From Echinococcus granulosus (lineage: Eukaryota; Platyhelminthes; Cestoda; Cyclophyllidea; Taeniidae), in NCBI RefSeq assembly GCF_000524195.1, contig NW_020170416.1, forward strand, positions 627,362 through 691,361: a stretch of DNA of 64,000 nucleotides, read 5' to 3'. The translations under genes and the position numbers were made by a program. The notes under the pieces were generated by a model. That model worked only from the letters and a program-made list of their open reading frames with translations. It was not told where the DNA came from and searched no databases. Each line of letters starts with the position of its first letter. Within the stretch, counting starts at the first letter, position 1. Below, piece after piece: positions 35,801 to 49,000 of the stretch.

Positions 35801-38307
35801 CAAAAATATAGAAGCCTAGGTTATATTAAAATTTCACCGTGTGTTAAATCTCAGGAGTATGAGTGAACCACTCAAGGATGAGGAATTTCAACCGGCATCC
35901 ATGGGCCAGTTTTGATGACATACAATCTCCGCAGCTGAAAAAGTAGGATTAACAGTATTTTGCAGGAAGCCATATCGTCACAGAAAGCATACTGACTGCA
36001 TCGGATAGAAGGCCTTCACGAATTGAAGATCTTTTGGGAGCGAACTGTTACTTACGAGTTTCAAGCGCTGAAGCAGTGCTTCATTGTCCAATTTCGTATC
36101 CGACAAGGTCTTTTTGAACTCTTTGAGTTGCACTCTTGCGTTCTACAATACCATTGGAAGCGGATAAAAAATGGAGGCAAGTTTCTGCTGACTAATTAAA
36201 ATGTTCGGATGACTGACTTTCAATGCTTTCACATCTCGTTCGTGATTCTCCAGTGCCCGCTTTAAGTCATTGCACGCCTTTTGAGATTGGGAGAGATCAG
36301 TCTCGAGGGTACGGTTACGGGTCACCAACGCACTGTTCTCTTTGACAATGCGATTCTCGTTTTTCTGCAGCTCCTCGAGTTGACTCTGAGGAGGAAAAAA
36401 AGAGGTACACTAAGTAGCAGAGGGTGTTAGAAGCATGCTCACGATCGTTGAGAGGTTGTAGCACAGTAGCACGTTTTTAGGGCAATCATTGCGGATTTCT
36501 GGTAAGAGCTGGTGGTCGAAGAGACGTTTCAAAGTAAATTTACATGCGAAAAAGGAAATTTTTGGCTTCCGTACCGAAAGGTGTAGTGTTGAAGGGGTGA
36601 GGGGAGATGGATCAGTAGTGCCTTGCTCTACTATTCTAACTAATGCTTGAATCTTCTTAAGGACATTTTTATGGTGTCCTGGCTGACTCATTAGCATTGG
36701 TAGTTTCTCAGTCAGGAGACTTTCTTCGCACACCTTCGACTTGTGTCGAATTGGGTAGTAGCAAGTAAATTGCATCCTCGACTTGTTTGGCCTTCAGCAA
36801 GCAGTCTGTTTTGTCTATAGTCCACCGACACACGCAGAGCCGCACCTGCAGCCTCGTGTGGACGAAGTGGTCTGTGCCCGCCTCAGAAGTACGGATGGGT
36901 AGTGCCGTGTTGAATGGTTTGGAAATAGTTAGAAGATTCAAAAGGGCACAAAGCTGCCTCTCATTATACCGCATTTGGTTGACTAACAATCTATAAATTA
37001 AAAATCGGGGGTCTATCAATCGAAATAGGAGGTGTTCCCTCCTCATTGTAAAGGGTTCATCCATCTTCGAGGAATTTACCACCAGAATTTGGTTAACTTA
37101 ACTTTTTTTAAACTATACGCTTAGACAACCGAGCGCAAGGCAATAAATTAGATGAGAGGGTACTACTTCCTCGCTGGAACTGACTTCTCAACTCAGTTTG
37201 TGGGGTAGATAAGCTCCAATCCAATCAGGTTCCTCAACCGAGAATCCACAGTTTGAGAGGTAAGCATAACAGGGCAATAGACTGGGAATCTTTTTACAAT
37301 GGAACGGAATTGATCCTTTAAACAGTTTTTGATGTACATTGAAGTTTGTCGTCAGCGATTTGTCATAATTTTATAAAAGGAATCCGAACCGATGGATGTA
37401 TGAGAAGAACGACAGGTAAAATGGTGAACGCATTTTTGGAATGGTAGGCTATAATAACTAGTTAAGCGTATACCTGACACAAGTGACTGGAATTCAGGAT
37501 ATTTTAAAGCCAAACCTACCTTAAGGTTATCAATGAGATTGACGTTATTTGCAGTGATTGAGCGGTAGTAATTCTTTATATCCATAAAATCTTTCTCATG
37601 ATTCTTTATCAGCACCGAAATCTGTTCGTTTTTGCTCTCCTCTACGATTTGGATTTCCGTTCGCCTTTGTAAATCCAACCGCTCCTCCACTTGTCTCATC
37701 TTCTCCATGTAAACCTTCCGCTCTGCCTCCGACTGTTGCTCGAAACTTTGCCGCAGCTCATGAAGCTATGACATCAATGAATAGGTCATTCGCTCACTTG
37801 CTTTTCTTGGTCTAACTTCATCTGCTGCACTAGTTCATTATGGTCCGCTTGTTCTTTCCTCAATACCTCCTCTACCAATCTTGGCTGTCGAGTATTGGTC
37901 TTGGCCTCCTGAGTGGCCAATTCCACAGCAGAAACCATTTCGGCCTTTACTTCAGCCAACTGAGAAGCGTGGAAGGCCTCTAGCTGTCGTACGCGCAAGC
38001 GAAAGGCAGTGAGCTCGCGTTCGCGTTGCTCTGCCACAGTCTCTGCGGCCTCCTGGGCGACGCGGAGCTCGGCGTTCCGAATCTGCAACTGGTGTTTGGC
38101 GATAGTCCAGAAGGTGGAGACTTTGTCGCGCTCCACTTGGTACCAGTTGCGGTCTTCTCTTTCGCGCTCTAACTCTTGCCGCAGCCTCCCGACGTGGGCC
38201 TCTAGCTCCTCACGCGTCATCTCGTTCAAGGGCTTTACATCCACCATCAATGACTGCTTCTTTGATCCCTTTTTAACATTTCTTGTGGTTGTCACCTTCT
38301 TTAGAGG
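32819..38307 (-). CDS. GAS8: GAS8 / dynein regulatory complex subunit 4
   Basis: Seven exons on the minus strand: 38307-37798, 37765-37520, 36385-36218, 36142-36056, 35473-35276, 33658-33593 and 32980-32819. Every junction is phase 0 and the exons total about 478 codons, the size of human GAS8 (478). Family hallmarks are LEREREDRNWYQVERDKVSTFW near the N-terminus, IKNYYRSITANNVNLIDNLK, ESERDELYDRFNTAV, NLNYELARVCKAYNDLL, and a C-terminal GKAPAGLITVPPA. The protein is almost entirely coiled coil. It is a core subunit of the nexin-dynein regulatory complex that links axonemal doublets and controls dynein activity in motile cilia and flagella. The first listed exon begins after an acceptor and lacks its own initial ATG, so a very short upstream coding exon carrying the start is missing from this model. 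Confidence 0.94.
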
Positions 38308-40066
38308 CTAGATATGGCAGAATATTTGTATTTTATTTTCGCCCACTCATCCATATTCGTTGCTATTTTGCAGATGGTTAAGCGTAGTTTATATATTCGA
38401 AAAGCCTGTTGTGGTAGTGCATACAAAAAGTTAGCAAGAATACAATTACAAGGAGAAATCTTAATGGTAAAGTAAAGGCAATGGCTGTATGACTTTACTA
38501 AGGGGGTGCATTACATTAATAAGTCGAGTTCAGGTGTGAAGTGAAACTATGCTGCAAAGCTAATACGAATAAAGGAAAACAACTAATCTATTGCAGTTCG
38601 GGCATTCAAATTACAAGCGCAAATAGTTTTTGGTTGCTGCTTTAATGAAATGGCGGTATGACTCAGGCACAAGGCTCAAAGTGTGTGATAACATGCTTGT
38701 AAGTGCATTGAAGTCAGGACTCACCGGTTTTTTAGTCTGATTAGCCCCAATGATGCGAACAATACATCGGATTTTAAGCAGTTTTAACACTTATGCATTA
38801 CACAGAATCGTCTGCCCTTATACATGCTGTTTTTAAATCCCGGCTGCACGTTAAAGCAATTAGCTACATTTGAAATCCACCAAAAAGCTTATTAAGAAGC
38901 AACTATTCAGTTAGGTAAATTGCGCTTCATCAGTGCAAAGAAGCTCTGAAATCACTAATTTGTCGTACCATTTAACGAGTTTATTTCAACTGGTATTACT
39001 GTCACTATGACAACAAGCGGTTAGGCACCACTTGGCCATTCTTTGGTGGATTTGGTTAGCTCCAGCATGTAATAAACAAATTAAAGTAATTTTTTATATG
39101 GTTGTATAAAATATTATGTGCAAGCCTAAAAAGGGAGAGAAACTGCCCACTAACCGAGTATATTTGTTGGCAAGTGCAGCTCAATGTACGCTAAACGCCA
39201 AAAAAGCACAAAAAATGCTGGTATTTTGCTTTATTATTGGAAGACTTTATTTTTTTGGTAATTTTTGTCAGGTTGCACTGTACGAAATGGCAATACATTC
39301 AATGCATCAGAGTTGCACTACCAACTGTAACCGCCACAATAGGCTGAATACGTACTGGAGTCATTGACATATTTACAGGAATGGTGGGTTTCATTAACGA
39401 TCTTCCTATCCCTCTTCTTCTTTTCCAAGACAAACATTTGCTTTATTTCTGTTATTGGCATTTGAGGTGGAGTACATTGCTTTTTTACGTAAACATGATA
39501 TCTCAAATTCTGTGTTCCTTTTAGTAGCTGCACATGGATTAAGAGTCATCTAAGTGACAACCTATATCCATGTCTGCGTTGCTGATGTTTATTCGTTTTA
39601 TTTTGTCGGGTTTTTTAAGTCATTCCTGTGCTTAGTCTAATTTTCGACTACTTTTAACAATTATCCTTCTTTGTTGACACCCCTGTTAGCATTGTAGTAC
39701 CTGTGCCACTTTTGTTGAAAGTCTCCACAACTTTTTCAAAGCGATTTTTTAAATAGTTTTGAGTACTATAGCACTGAATGCGTACTGATTCCTAGCTGGG
39801 TGGCTCTTTTGCCCTTTTACGACAAGCAGTTGTCAAAGATTTCTTTCTTCAATTTTCATTCATTTTCGGAGTGCATATGGTGATTCGCATGCAATTTTGC
39901 CTGGTTTGTCAATGCAGTCTGGTCACGTAAATCCTTGTGCTGCTCCTTGAAACTTTTCAATGATGTCTCATACCTCTCCTTTATATTTTGTATTTAAACA
40001 TACGCCATTATTATTGCCTTTAATGTTCTCTTACATGTTGATCTCCATTTTGTCTTTCGCATTCTT
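38308..40066. other. Divergent 5' flanks of GAS8 and the REPS-type gene
   Basis: About 1.8 kb that should contain both promoters and the first exon of GAS8. A GTGAGT-type donor on the minus strand near 38722 could end that exon, but no ATG lies in the matching frame. Nothing else is supported. Confidence 0.5.
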
Positions 40067-43000
40067 ATGCATTCACAGGCCGTGGAACAGTCGGATCCAT
40101 GGGCCATGACTCCCGATCAGAGGGCCTACTACCTGGCCCAATTCTTTCGTCTTCAACCCGATCCCAGTGGTCGTCTTAGTGGCCAAGCAGCAAAATCCTT
40201 CTTCGAACTTTCCAAACTGCCTGTCAATGTTCTCTCTCAAATATGGTAACGAATTGTTTTTGATGTGTCTCCATTTTGTTTGTGAAAATCTGTTAAACTG
40301 CGCCGGGTATGCTCTTCCATGTGCTCGCATTGGGTTCTTTGGGATTTCCTCTATCACCTTTTTCGATGTAAATAACTATTTAAGTGCATTACTTCTGGAC
40401 ATTTCTCTCCTACACTGGAAGAGTTTTGTATGGCCGTGAATTGGACGATATGGTGCACCCCTATCTAGTTTGCTTTGGGCATCAACCTACATTCTTCCCC
40501 ATGTTTATTCGTTTATCGCTGACCAAGTAGAGCCATTGTAGGCACTTCTCTGAGGCGATTTGGGAAACTCACAACATTTGTGTCTGCATTTGCTGTCTAC
40601 TAACATTTCTTTAGTGGTTTCTTCTTTTCCGCGTAGCTCCTTTGACTTTCTTCATCGGAGGCTTTCTCTTTCTTGTGGAAAAAAAATACCTCCATATTAT
40701 TAGCAAGCCGTATTTTATGCGATGGTGGAAGTGTAGTTAACTGCAGGAGGGGTGGCAAACCGTGTTTCTCATTCATGCCACAGTATTGTCCATTTAACTA
40801 CATTGTCGGGATGTTTTGTTCATCGTTATCAGAGGCTTTGTACATGCTTTCATGTTGGTTTTTGTGAGTTTCTGGTATGTTAAATCTTGATATTTAAATA
40901 ACCAATTTTATGTAAGAAGTTATCACTAGACTTTATGAAACCAGCCATTCCAAGCGCATCCAAATTGCGCAGATAAATTCGTTTTGCTTAAGTAGTCACT
41001 AAGGTGCATTTTCTAGAGTTCGAGAACTGGACTTTTTTTCCAAAGCTAGCCCATTTGCAAATCTGGAATCTACTTGATTCCTTCGGCCGTCTGCTTCACT
41101 GTAACGTAGATAAGAAGCGATGCGGCGATTCACTAAAAATTTATGCCCATAGGGGAGTAGTAACAGGTGCTGAATTTATGTCGAAAGAGGTTCCTTTTTT
41201 GTCGAGTATGAATTAAATTCTCTTCATGGATTGCCGTAGGTTCTCTAATCTCCAAAAGCAGTGGTAGTCCCTTGTCACTTTGCCAGAGGTCTGTAGGCGA
41301 GAGACTGGATTGCTCGGTCTAAATCTCTCCTCTTTGGTCCTGTCAACTGGATGAATGCATTAGGTACCCATCCACTGATATCCTTCGACTTGTTATTTGA
41401 TCAGACTAGTTGGTTATGCTGACGATGGAGCCCTGAATAGACACTGCTAGTCTCTGGTTATATTTCGGCACTTCTATACTAAAAGGAAGTGCTTTCAAAC
41501 TTCGAGGATTTTCACAATTCATCGCTATAGTTGTTATGTTGCAACTTCACAATGAGTCAAAAGTAACGACTAGCTAGAGTTGTGGGAGACGGTCGCCTCA
41601 TGCTTTATTGCACACCGAGCAGTGATTTACCTTGTGCCCCCCTTATGTGGGCCTGTTAAGAGCTCTCTACATTCAAGTAGCACTCTCCACTCTCTCCCTC
41701 TTCTTTTTAGAAAAACTCCTCGTCAAGGCTTATAGATCCACTATGGTAGCTATTATCTAATGGACACAATTGTAGCGGAGCGGAAGCGATGCTCTGACAG
41801 GCATATTTATTCCCGTAGGAAGTACTTTTTTTGCATAACTGTTTGAGGATGATAGTTCTTCCAATGTTTCCTCATTTTATCCTAAAATTAAGTTACGCAT
41901 CCATCCTGATACATTAGGACTGGAATGGTGCCTTCTGGACGACAGGTGCTGCACTGATTTGCCGACTGACTTCCGAGATTCGGGGAAGACATGCCGGTTG
42001 CTGCTTGGTCGATGTTCAAGTAACTGGTTTGCGAGCAAGGTGTAGGGATGGATGGACAGCTATCTAACTCTGATGCATTATACGTGGATAAAAGATGAAT
42101 GCATTGGTGGCTGCATGAATTGATAGAAATTTAGGCACGAGGACCGGATAGGCATAAAGACTAAGAAATAGGAGAGTAGAATAGACGATTACAAGCTCTG
42201 CCAGCACCACTGTTATTATTTTGCTCGTACCTGTCTAGGGAGCTCTCGGACGTCGATACAGACGGTCAGCTGAACTTGAGTGAGTTCTCCGTGGCGATGC
42301 ATCTGGTGGTACTGCATCGCAACGGTGTAATGTTGCCCACTCAATTGCCTGAGAGTCTGCTACTCGTTGCTACCTCCAGTACCCTTTCCGCTCCTCCTCC
42401 TCCACCGCCGCCGCCTTTACCTCTACAGCCATCGCCGCCTACTCCTAACGCTTCCGTGTAAGTCTCTCACTGATGAGGGAAGCATTAGCAATTGTTTGTT
42501 CAGCAGTGTCTGAGTTACTCCTGGAGGCATTATAATGCTCATGCTTTGGTTTAGGGTTAGAGATTAGAATGTCTAGGGGACCAGTATCACAGGCATATTA
42601 AACAGGCTTCCATAATGCCGTTAGCAGGGTCAATTAAACTCATACCTTCAACCTTCTCCCGTGGCATTTCGGGCAACTAAAGAACTGTAAGAATGTCTTA
42701 GACCACTAGCCCTGCACAACGAGGTGCAGATTTGCTGCAAGAATCACTCTTACAGCAGCTTTTTTTCCCATGCAAGCAAACAATTTAACCTTAGTCAGCC
42801 CCCGTTGCGATGAGAAACGGCTTTGGACTTTGGGTGAATGGCCACACCAAACGAGCTAACACCGCACCACCCACCCACGGTTCTGAGACAGGGGCGCATC
42901 ACTTCGTCCGCACAAGATCGCTCCTGCCTTGAAGGTCTGCACGTGTGTATGTGGTTTTGGCGAAGTGTAGACGAAATTGGTTGTTTTCTCACATCAAACA

Positions 43001-46000
43001 AAATCAATGGCTGTAATCCGCCTCCTTGATGCCACCCAACCCAACACAAGTGGAAAGTTCTTCTTGAAAAATGGCTGGGGCTGGTGAATCAGTTAGGCGA
43101 CGGATAAGGCGCTATTCTTATTCGTCCACCTCAAGACCGTCTACTTTGCAAAACTAACCCGTGGAAAGACCTCATGCTGCGTTGGAGTTGTGATGGGAGG
43201 AAAGGCGGACGGGACGGAGAACGATCCTGCTTCACCTCATCCTCATTCTCGTTCTGTGTTCCGGTGTTGGTGTTTCTCCAAGCTGCTTGTGGTGATCACC
43301 GGAGCTACTCGTGGCAGTAACATTGGACAATCACTCGGGAAATGAACCCTTCAGTTACACGGCAGTCATGAAATACTTTGGCGGAAGGCTTGTTTAAATT
43401 TCCACTTTCGAGCTTCCCTTGCTGCTGCGATGATTCATCAATACTTGGTTCTTCTACAGCGGTGAATTGAAAGGTTAAACGCGACACCTCCAACCCAGTT
43501 TCCTTCCTTCCTTCCTTCTTCCTTGCTGACATTTTGATGAGCTGTGTGAGTAGATGATAGCTTTCCAAAAAATTAGGTTGTGTTGTTTTGGGGTGCGATT
43601 TGCCAGTCACCTATCCTTACACCCGGCTCTGTTGATTTGACCTGTCTGTTTAACAGATCATGCTGGTAAGAAGGAAAAAGAAAGGGTGTGAACTTTCTCC
43701 TAGTGGCACCGGTTCCACTTTTAGGCATCTGCAAGCCCTAGTTGACGGTTATCTTTCAATTGGTGGCGGCTCAAAAATTGGCCAAAATGTAACATTAATG
43801 GCCTGATGAGTCAGGTTTCGTATTTTTTATTGTCCAGATGATGGGAAAATGTGGAAGTTGGCACTTTCTCAGCAAAAATTATGGGATTTAGGGCGTCGTA
43901 CAGCCCACTGGTAAAAAGCATCAGGCTATAACCTTAAATTTATTGCTCTTAGACGGAGAAAAGATTATTCACGCTCCCCTGATGAATGTGTGCTTGAATT
44001 CAATCACATGGACAACTTGCTCTTGACGTTTAATCTCTTCAAGGCAGCGCCAAATGTCAACAAAGGTCCGGATGTTCAAAGAGTGAACGATGGGACGAAC
44101 TATGACCAACGGTGTTGGATGTGAAAGTAGGTTTTATATCACATATAAACCCGGGCTGGTGAGCATAATCGAAGGTGGGTAGGAACTGGAAGGAGCTGTG
44201 TCGGTGACAGGGTGGCAGATGCTGAATAGGTGGGTCAGTCCAGGTGCCTGTACCAAGTGATTGATCGCTGGCAGGTTACTTATTTCTCCAAAGCCTCTTT
44301 TGGCCCATGATTACCGCCTCGATACGTGACGAAGCCAGTGCCGAAATGTCACGTAAAACAGGATTCTAACCTAAAAGCTGTCTTGGTTTAGTTAGTATTG
44401 CACCCGTCTTTTCAATCTCAGTTGGGAGTAGCGAGAGCCTGGCGTATTGCGTTCGATGTTGCTGGTAAATCAAGCTCTGCGTAGTTTAAGACCCAATCTT
44501 TCTTTTTCATCTCCTTCTTCCCCTACTTTCGATTCATTTAGGAATTCTGATTCCCCTTTTTTGGCCAGGCACCAAACCACTCTCTTCGAGTCCGAATGCG
44601 CTAGTCGAATTAGCTTTGCTTGTCTTGAGTGTGGTCCCCTCAACCTTGGGGTGTTTTTTTCTCCTGTCAGCCACATGGATGCTTATTCCACTTACTGCAT
44701 CTGAATCACTCATGATGACATCTGCAAGCAGGCGGTGGATGCGGTTTTCTATCCAAGTTGCTGGTTCGACTTGTCTGGATCCTGTTTGTTTCTCCATGAG
44801 CTACCGCAATACCCTGGGCTGATCAAAATGCGTTGGTCTAGCAGAAGAGGACAAAAAGGCGGAGCCTCTCTCAACCCACGGTTGGGACACTGTCATCATT
44901 TGCGTCGTATACCCTCGGTTTGCATTATTTTCTGCATGAATTCAGTAAATCTCCCTCGGTCTTGTCTTTCATCGCACCAAGTTCTCCTCTTTCTCATGAC
45001 GATTAATTTACCCTTTGATCTAATCTGGTCTGACCTCTTCTAGAATTGAGTTGGCTTTCTGGCTTGATTCTCACTACTTCTCAACCTCGCCGTCTTGTGT
45101 GGGGACCGAATCCCCTTTCTACATTCTTTTTTTACTGTAGTGGCGTCTCTAGCACGTAGAAAGAGCCACCTCCGTCGTTTCATCGGTCGCATTTAAAGTA
45201 CATTTGATTTCCTTCTTTTTCCACTATTTGAATGTCTCCTCTTATTTCCTCATTCTTGCTGGTGGTTAAACAGCAGGAATTTTGGTCACAGAATGCCTAA
45301 ATCTCGCCCTGCGTTGGATCTAATTTGACGTGAAAAAAGGCTTGAGCTGGCGCCTGATTGGTCCGCCTCAAGGCCATCTGGTTTGTGCATACACACATGC
45401 CCACCTTCTGGTGTGGTTGCCAAATTCCTTTGCCAGTGCCACACGCCTTTGGTCCGGCACACTGTGGCGTCACCACTGGAGATGCCTTGAGCGACTAGTG
45501 ACGCGGAGCAACGCTTTTTTTCGCGTCATTCTTATGGGCTGGCCACAAAGCCTTTGATACGTTGAGAGTCGCTTTGAAGAGTTGTCACTTGGGTCAGTAG
45601 ACCAATCTAACGCAGGTCAAAGTTCCATTTGGCCTTCTCATTTCGATATCAACTTAATTTTGCATAGTTTTATTGTTTCTAGAGTTGAACGCCCACTTTA
45701 TGTAGATTCTTGGCCGGGCCATTTTCGGAGATGTCGTGATTTTATGGATGCAATAATACCCCACCTTATAAGCGAGAAATTTTTGAACTAGACTTGAACT
45801 GTCTCCTAAAATTAACATATCGGGTCCATCTGTTCACCTCTAAAACAAAATGATTCGTCTTTTGTCCCACTTCACGACATTTTAAACGCTGATCACCTGG
45901 AGTCAGGTATGAATGATGCTGTGCCGTAGGCTGGGAACCATCACGGTCGGATCATCACTGACAGCCAGACAGCTGATTACTTCTGGAACGTCTTGACTAA

Positions 46001-49000
46001 GCGCCCCATCACCGTGTTGTGCTTGAACTCTTCTTTGGAGACAGGGTAGGTATCCACGGATCCGGGTTTCGCACCTTTACTTGCGGGGCCTTTCGTTCAA
46101 TGCGGACACGCATCATAGCTACTGCTGCTTGACATCCTAGTTAACGGTGTCTGGACTGTACATGACATGATAGGCCAAACTTGTAAATTAATGCGTCCGT
46201 TACAGTAACATCTCTTCGTGGAGGGACTATACTTAAGACAGCCTAGTGATTACTTCCGCCTTCTTAATCCCACTAAAGTAAGCCCAAGAATGGGCAGTTA
46301 ACCTTTTTAAGACTCGTTCCTTATCCGCCTCATTTTCTCCACTCTAGACCTGATACGACCTTGACTATCACCACAGTCACCAACACAACTGCGGCAACGG
46401 TTGAGCGACGTTTGCGGCTGTGCGAGCATCACTCCTTCGATTCGACCCTGTCGGGGTCTGTCCACGCCACTACTGCTCCATCCTCCACTTCGCATCGCCG
46501 ATGGTCCGCCTCCAGCCCTACCGATAATGTCTCCCTTGCCGAGGGAATGACCTCCTTTGATGGACGCCTTGTTCCAAATGCGCAGGTAGGCCACCTACCC
46601 GAAGGTCATTTTGCGTTGTGGAAGCTTTTAATATACCTTGGCTGCTGTTTCTTTGATCTCGCTTATCGCTCATCTAAAACTCGACTTAATTTTCTTGTTC
46701 ACTTCAAAGTAATGGTATTCGAAACCCATTGAAGGGGTACTTAGTCACATTTCAGCACTTCTCAAACCATCGACTCACTGCTGATTAGCTACCCGGGAGG
46801 CCATTCAGTCACACTCCGTCTCCTCTTACAGGTGCGGCATCCAATCGCGATTCGAGCCAACCCAGTTCAGGTGCACGGGGCGACGTTAGCGGGAGGTGCT
46901 CGTGCACCCACTCCACCCCCCAGGGCTAGAGCTAAGACCATGCCCTTGGACACCGTCGTCTGCCCTCCTGTAAGTCCCCTTTGTATGATGACTAGCAGTA
47001 TCTCTAACACCTTCCAATCACGCCTTTTTTGCGGCATTTATGGGGCATATTTTTCAACCACTTTTATCCTCTCATCTCTTCAAAGATGCTAGGCTGGAAT
47101 GGCTCCAAAGTGCTTTGAAAATGTTTGCATATCGTCACACTTTGAGTAGCTTTAGTCTGCTTCTGTCTCCTTGGCTCGACAGCCGATTTTTGTTATCTTC
47201 TGTTAGACGGCTTTTGACTTACCCATGTAGTCTTTGAGAAGCCGCCTAAAAACATCGCTTTGATAGCGCCGCAAAATCTGGCTTTAACTGCCTACCAGAA
47301 CGGAGTTCACCGCTTGACAACTTCATCGGCTCACTGCATTGGCAAGCTAATTGTTACTCTCCGACTCACATTCGAAGGTACCATGATCTGACACCCTAGC
47401 CTTAGTTTCGCAAGGGTTACAATTCGGACCGCATTAGATGTAGCGGTTCATCCCTACGGAGAGCCGAGTGGAACGGTGTCAGCATTGCATTACACCGACC
47501 TCCGAGTGATTTGAATGCATTGTCTACAGGAACGGAAGTACTTTGTTGTACGACCACTGGAAGCGCTGGTTCAATTGGGCTTTTCAGATGCCGGATATTG
47601 CAATTGGTAAATTGGATGCGCTCAATTTCACATTGACAGTTACTTTTATGGGTAATTTGGGGTGGATTTATCCGGCAATTTAAGACTCCATCATCGCCAT
47701 GACGTCTGATCAGATCTGTCACGTGGTTCATAACTCATTTTTCAGGACCGTTTTTGTACTCGTTTGTCGCTGCCTCGAGGTGTTTGCGCTGTACTGTTTC
47801 ACTAGTCGTAGACCACTCTTGAAGTCGATGATGTTGATGAGGATGCAGCTCTGCCTAATAGCTGGGAAAAGAATCCAGAGGGAAGTCAAAGGACAGAGTT
47901 GGAGTGAAGGTAGCTTCACATTTGACATTTTGTCACCTCTTACATGACCTCTGACCACTTACTTTCAGTGTTGACGTGGCACGACTTGGCACCACCTTGG
48001 ACAGCATAGCGTCTCGTATCTTTGCCGTTAAAGAGGGGTGCCAGTTGCGACCCATTAGTGGGAAATGTAACTGACCCTCCTCATAGGCGAGTAAGCCATC
48101 TGTCCTTATCTGCTTGAATGTGAAGGCTCCGTTTTGCGGAGGCCCCTCTCTCCTCCCTTTCGGCGCCATTTTGACCACTTTAAGTTTTCCATCGAATATT
48201 ACCTAGACGGTTTTCTTTTTACTCTTGTCTGTAGAATTGCCTTTTCATGTATTTTTATCTCGTTTATTGTAGCAGTAAAGTGGGGCCGCTTTTATCCGCT
48301 GCCCACTTTCCTGCATAATTCATGGCGTGGCATGCCATAAACCAACTTGAGAGCGGGTGTCGTAATGCCAGAAGTTGACATTACCCGAAAAGGTGTGGCG
48401 TTCGCGTAAGGCTTCGAATGCAGCCATATCTACCTCTTGAGTAGCGGCACAGGTCAGGGGGCCCTCGGTGTTGTGAACGCACCTGTCCGTTACTCCCATA
48501 GCAATGCCCAAGAGGAGAGATATTCGTAATACGGTCAATGATTTCTTTCGACCCTCCCTCCCTCCCTGAAGTGGTGCTGTGTCATACGCTTCGGACAGTC
48601 TGTGGTACTTCATTCTCAGACCGTGCAATCTGTGTGAGAAGGAGAGGAGGCTAGCTGAAGCCCAGTACTTCAGATTGAGGGCTTGGCAATCCCCCGAAGA
48701 TTAGGATACTGACCACTGCAGTTGAAATAAACCCTCCACTGTTTGATATAGGTCCCGATGAAATACCATATTTTTGTTGGTGATTTAATTGGGCAAGCGA
48801 AGCGTAGAGAACGCCTTTTCCTCTTTTTCGCCAGGGAGCAAAACGCTCCAGGCAAGAGGCCTTTTCCTGGTGTTGAAAAAGCCTTATCCAGTTGCAGTTG
48901 GTGGCTGAGATAGTGCTAGCAGGTGGATCCTTCATCATCTCTTTTGGTCCCGAACATTCCACCTTAACGCTTAAAATGTCTGCCTACCCAAACTTTTCCT

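Noticed and set aside
37352..37520. Extension of the GAS8 exon past the donor at 37519
   Set aside because: The family-like sequence stops at IDNLK followed by a GTAGGT donor; the read-through has no GAS8 similarity.
48320..48628. 102-codon minus-strand frame upstream of the nested mini-gene
   Set aside because: No matching splice sites connect it to the mini-gene and no domain is recognisable.
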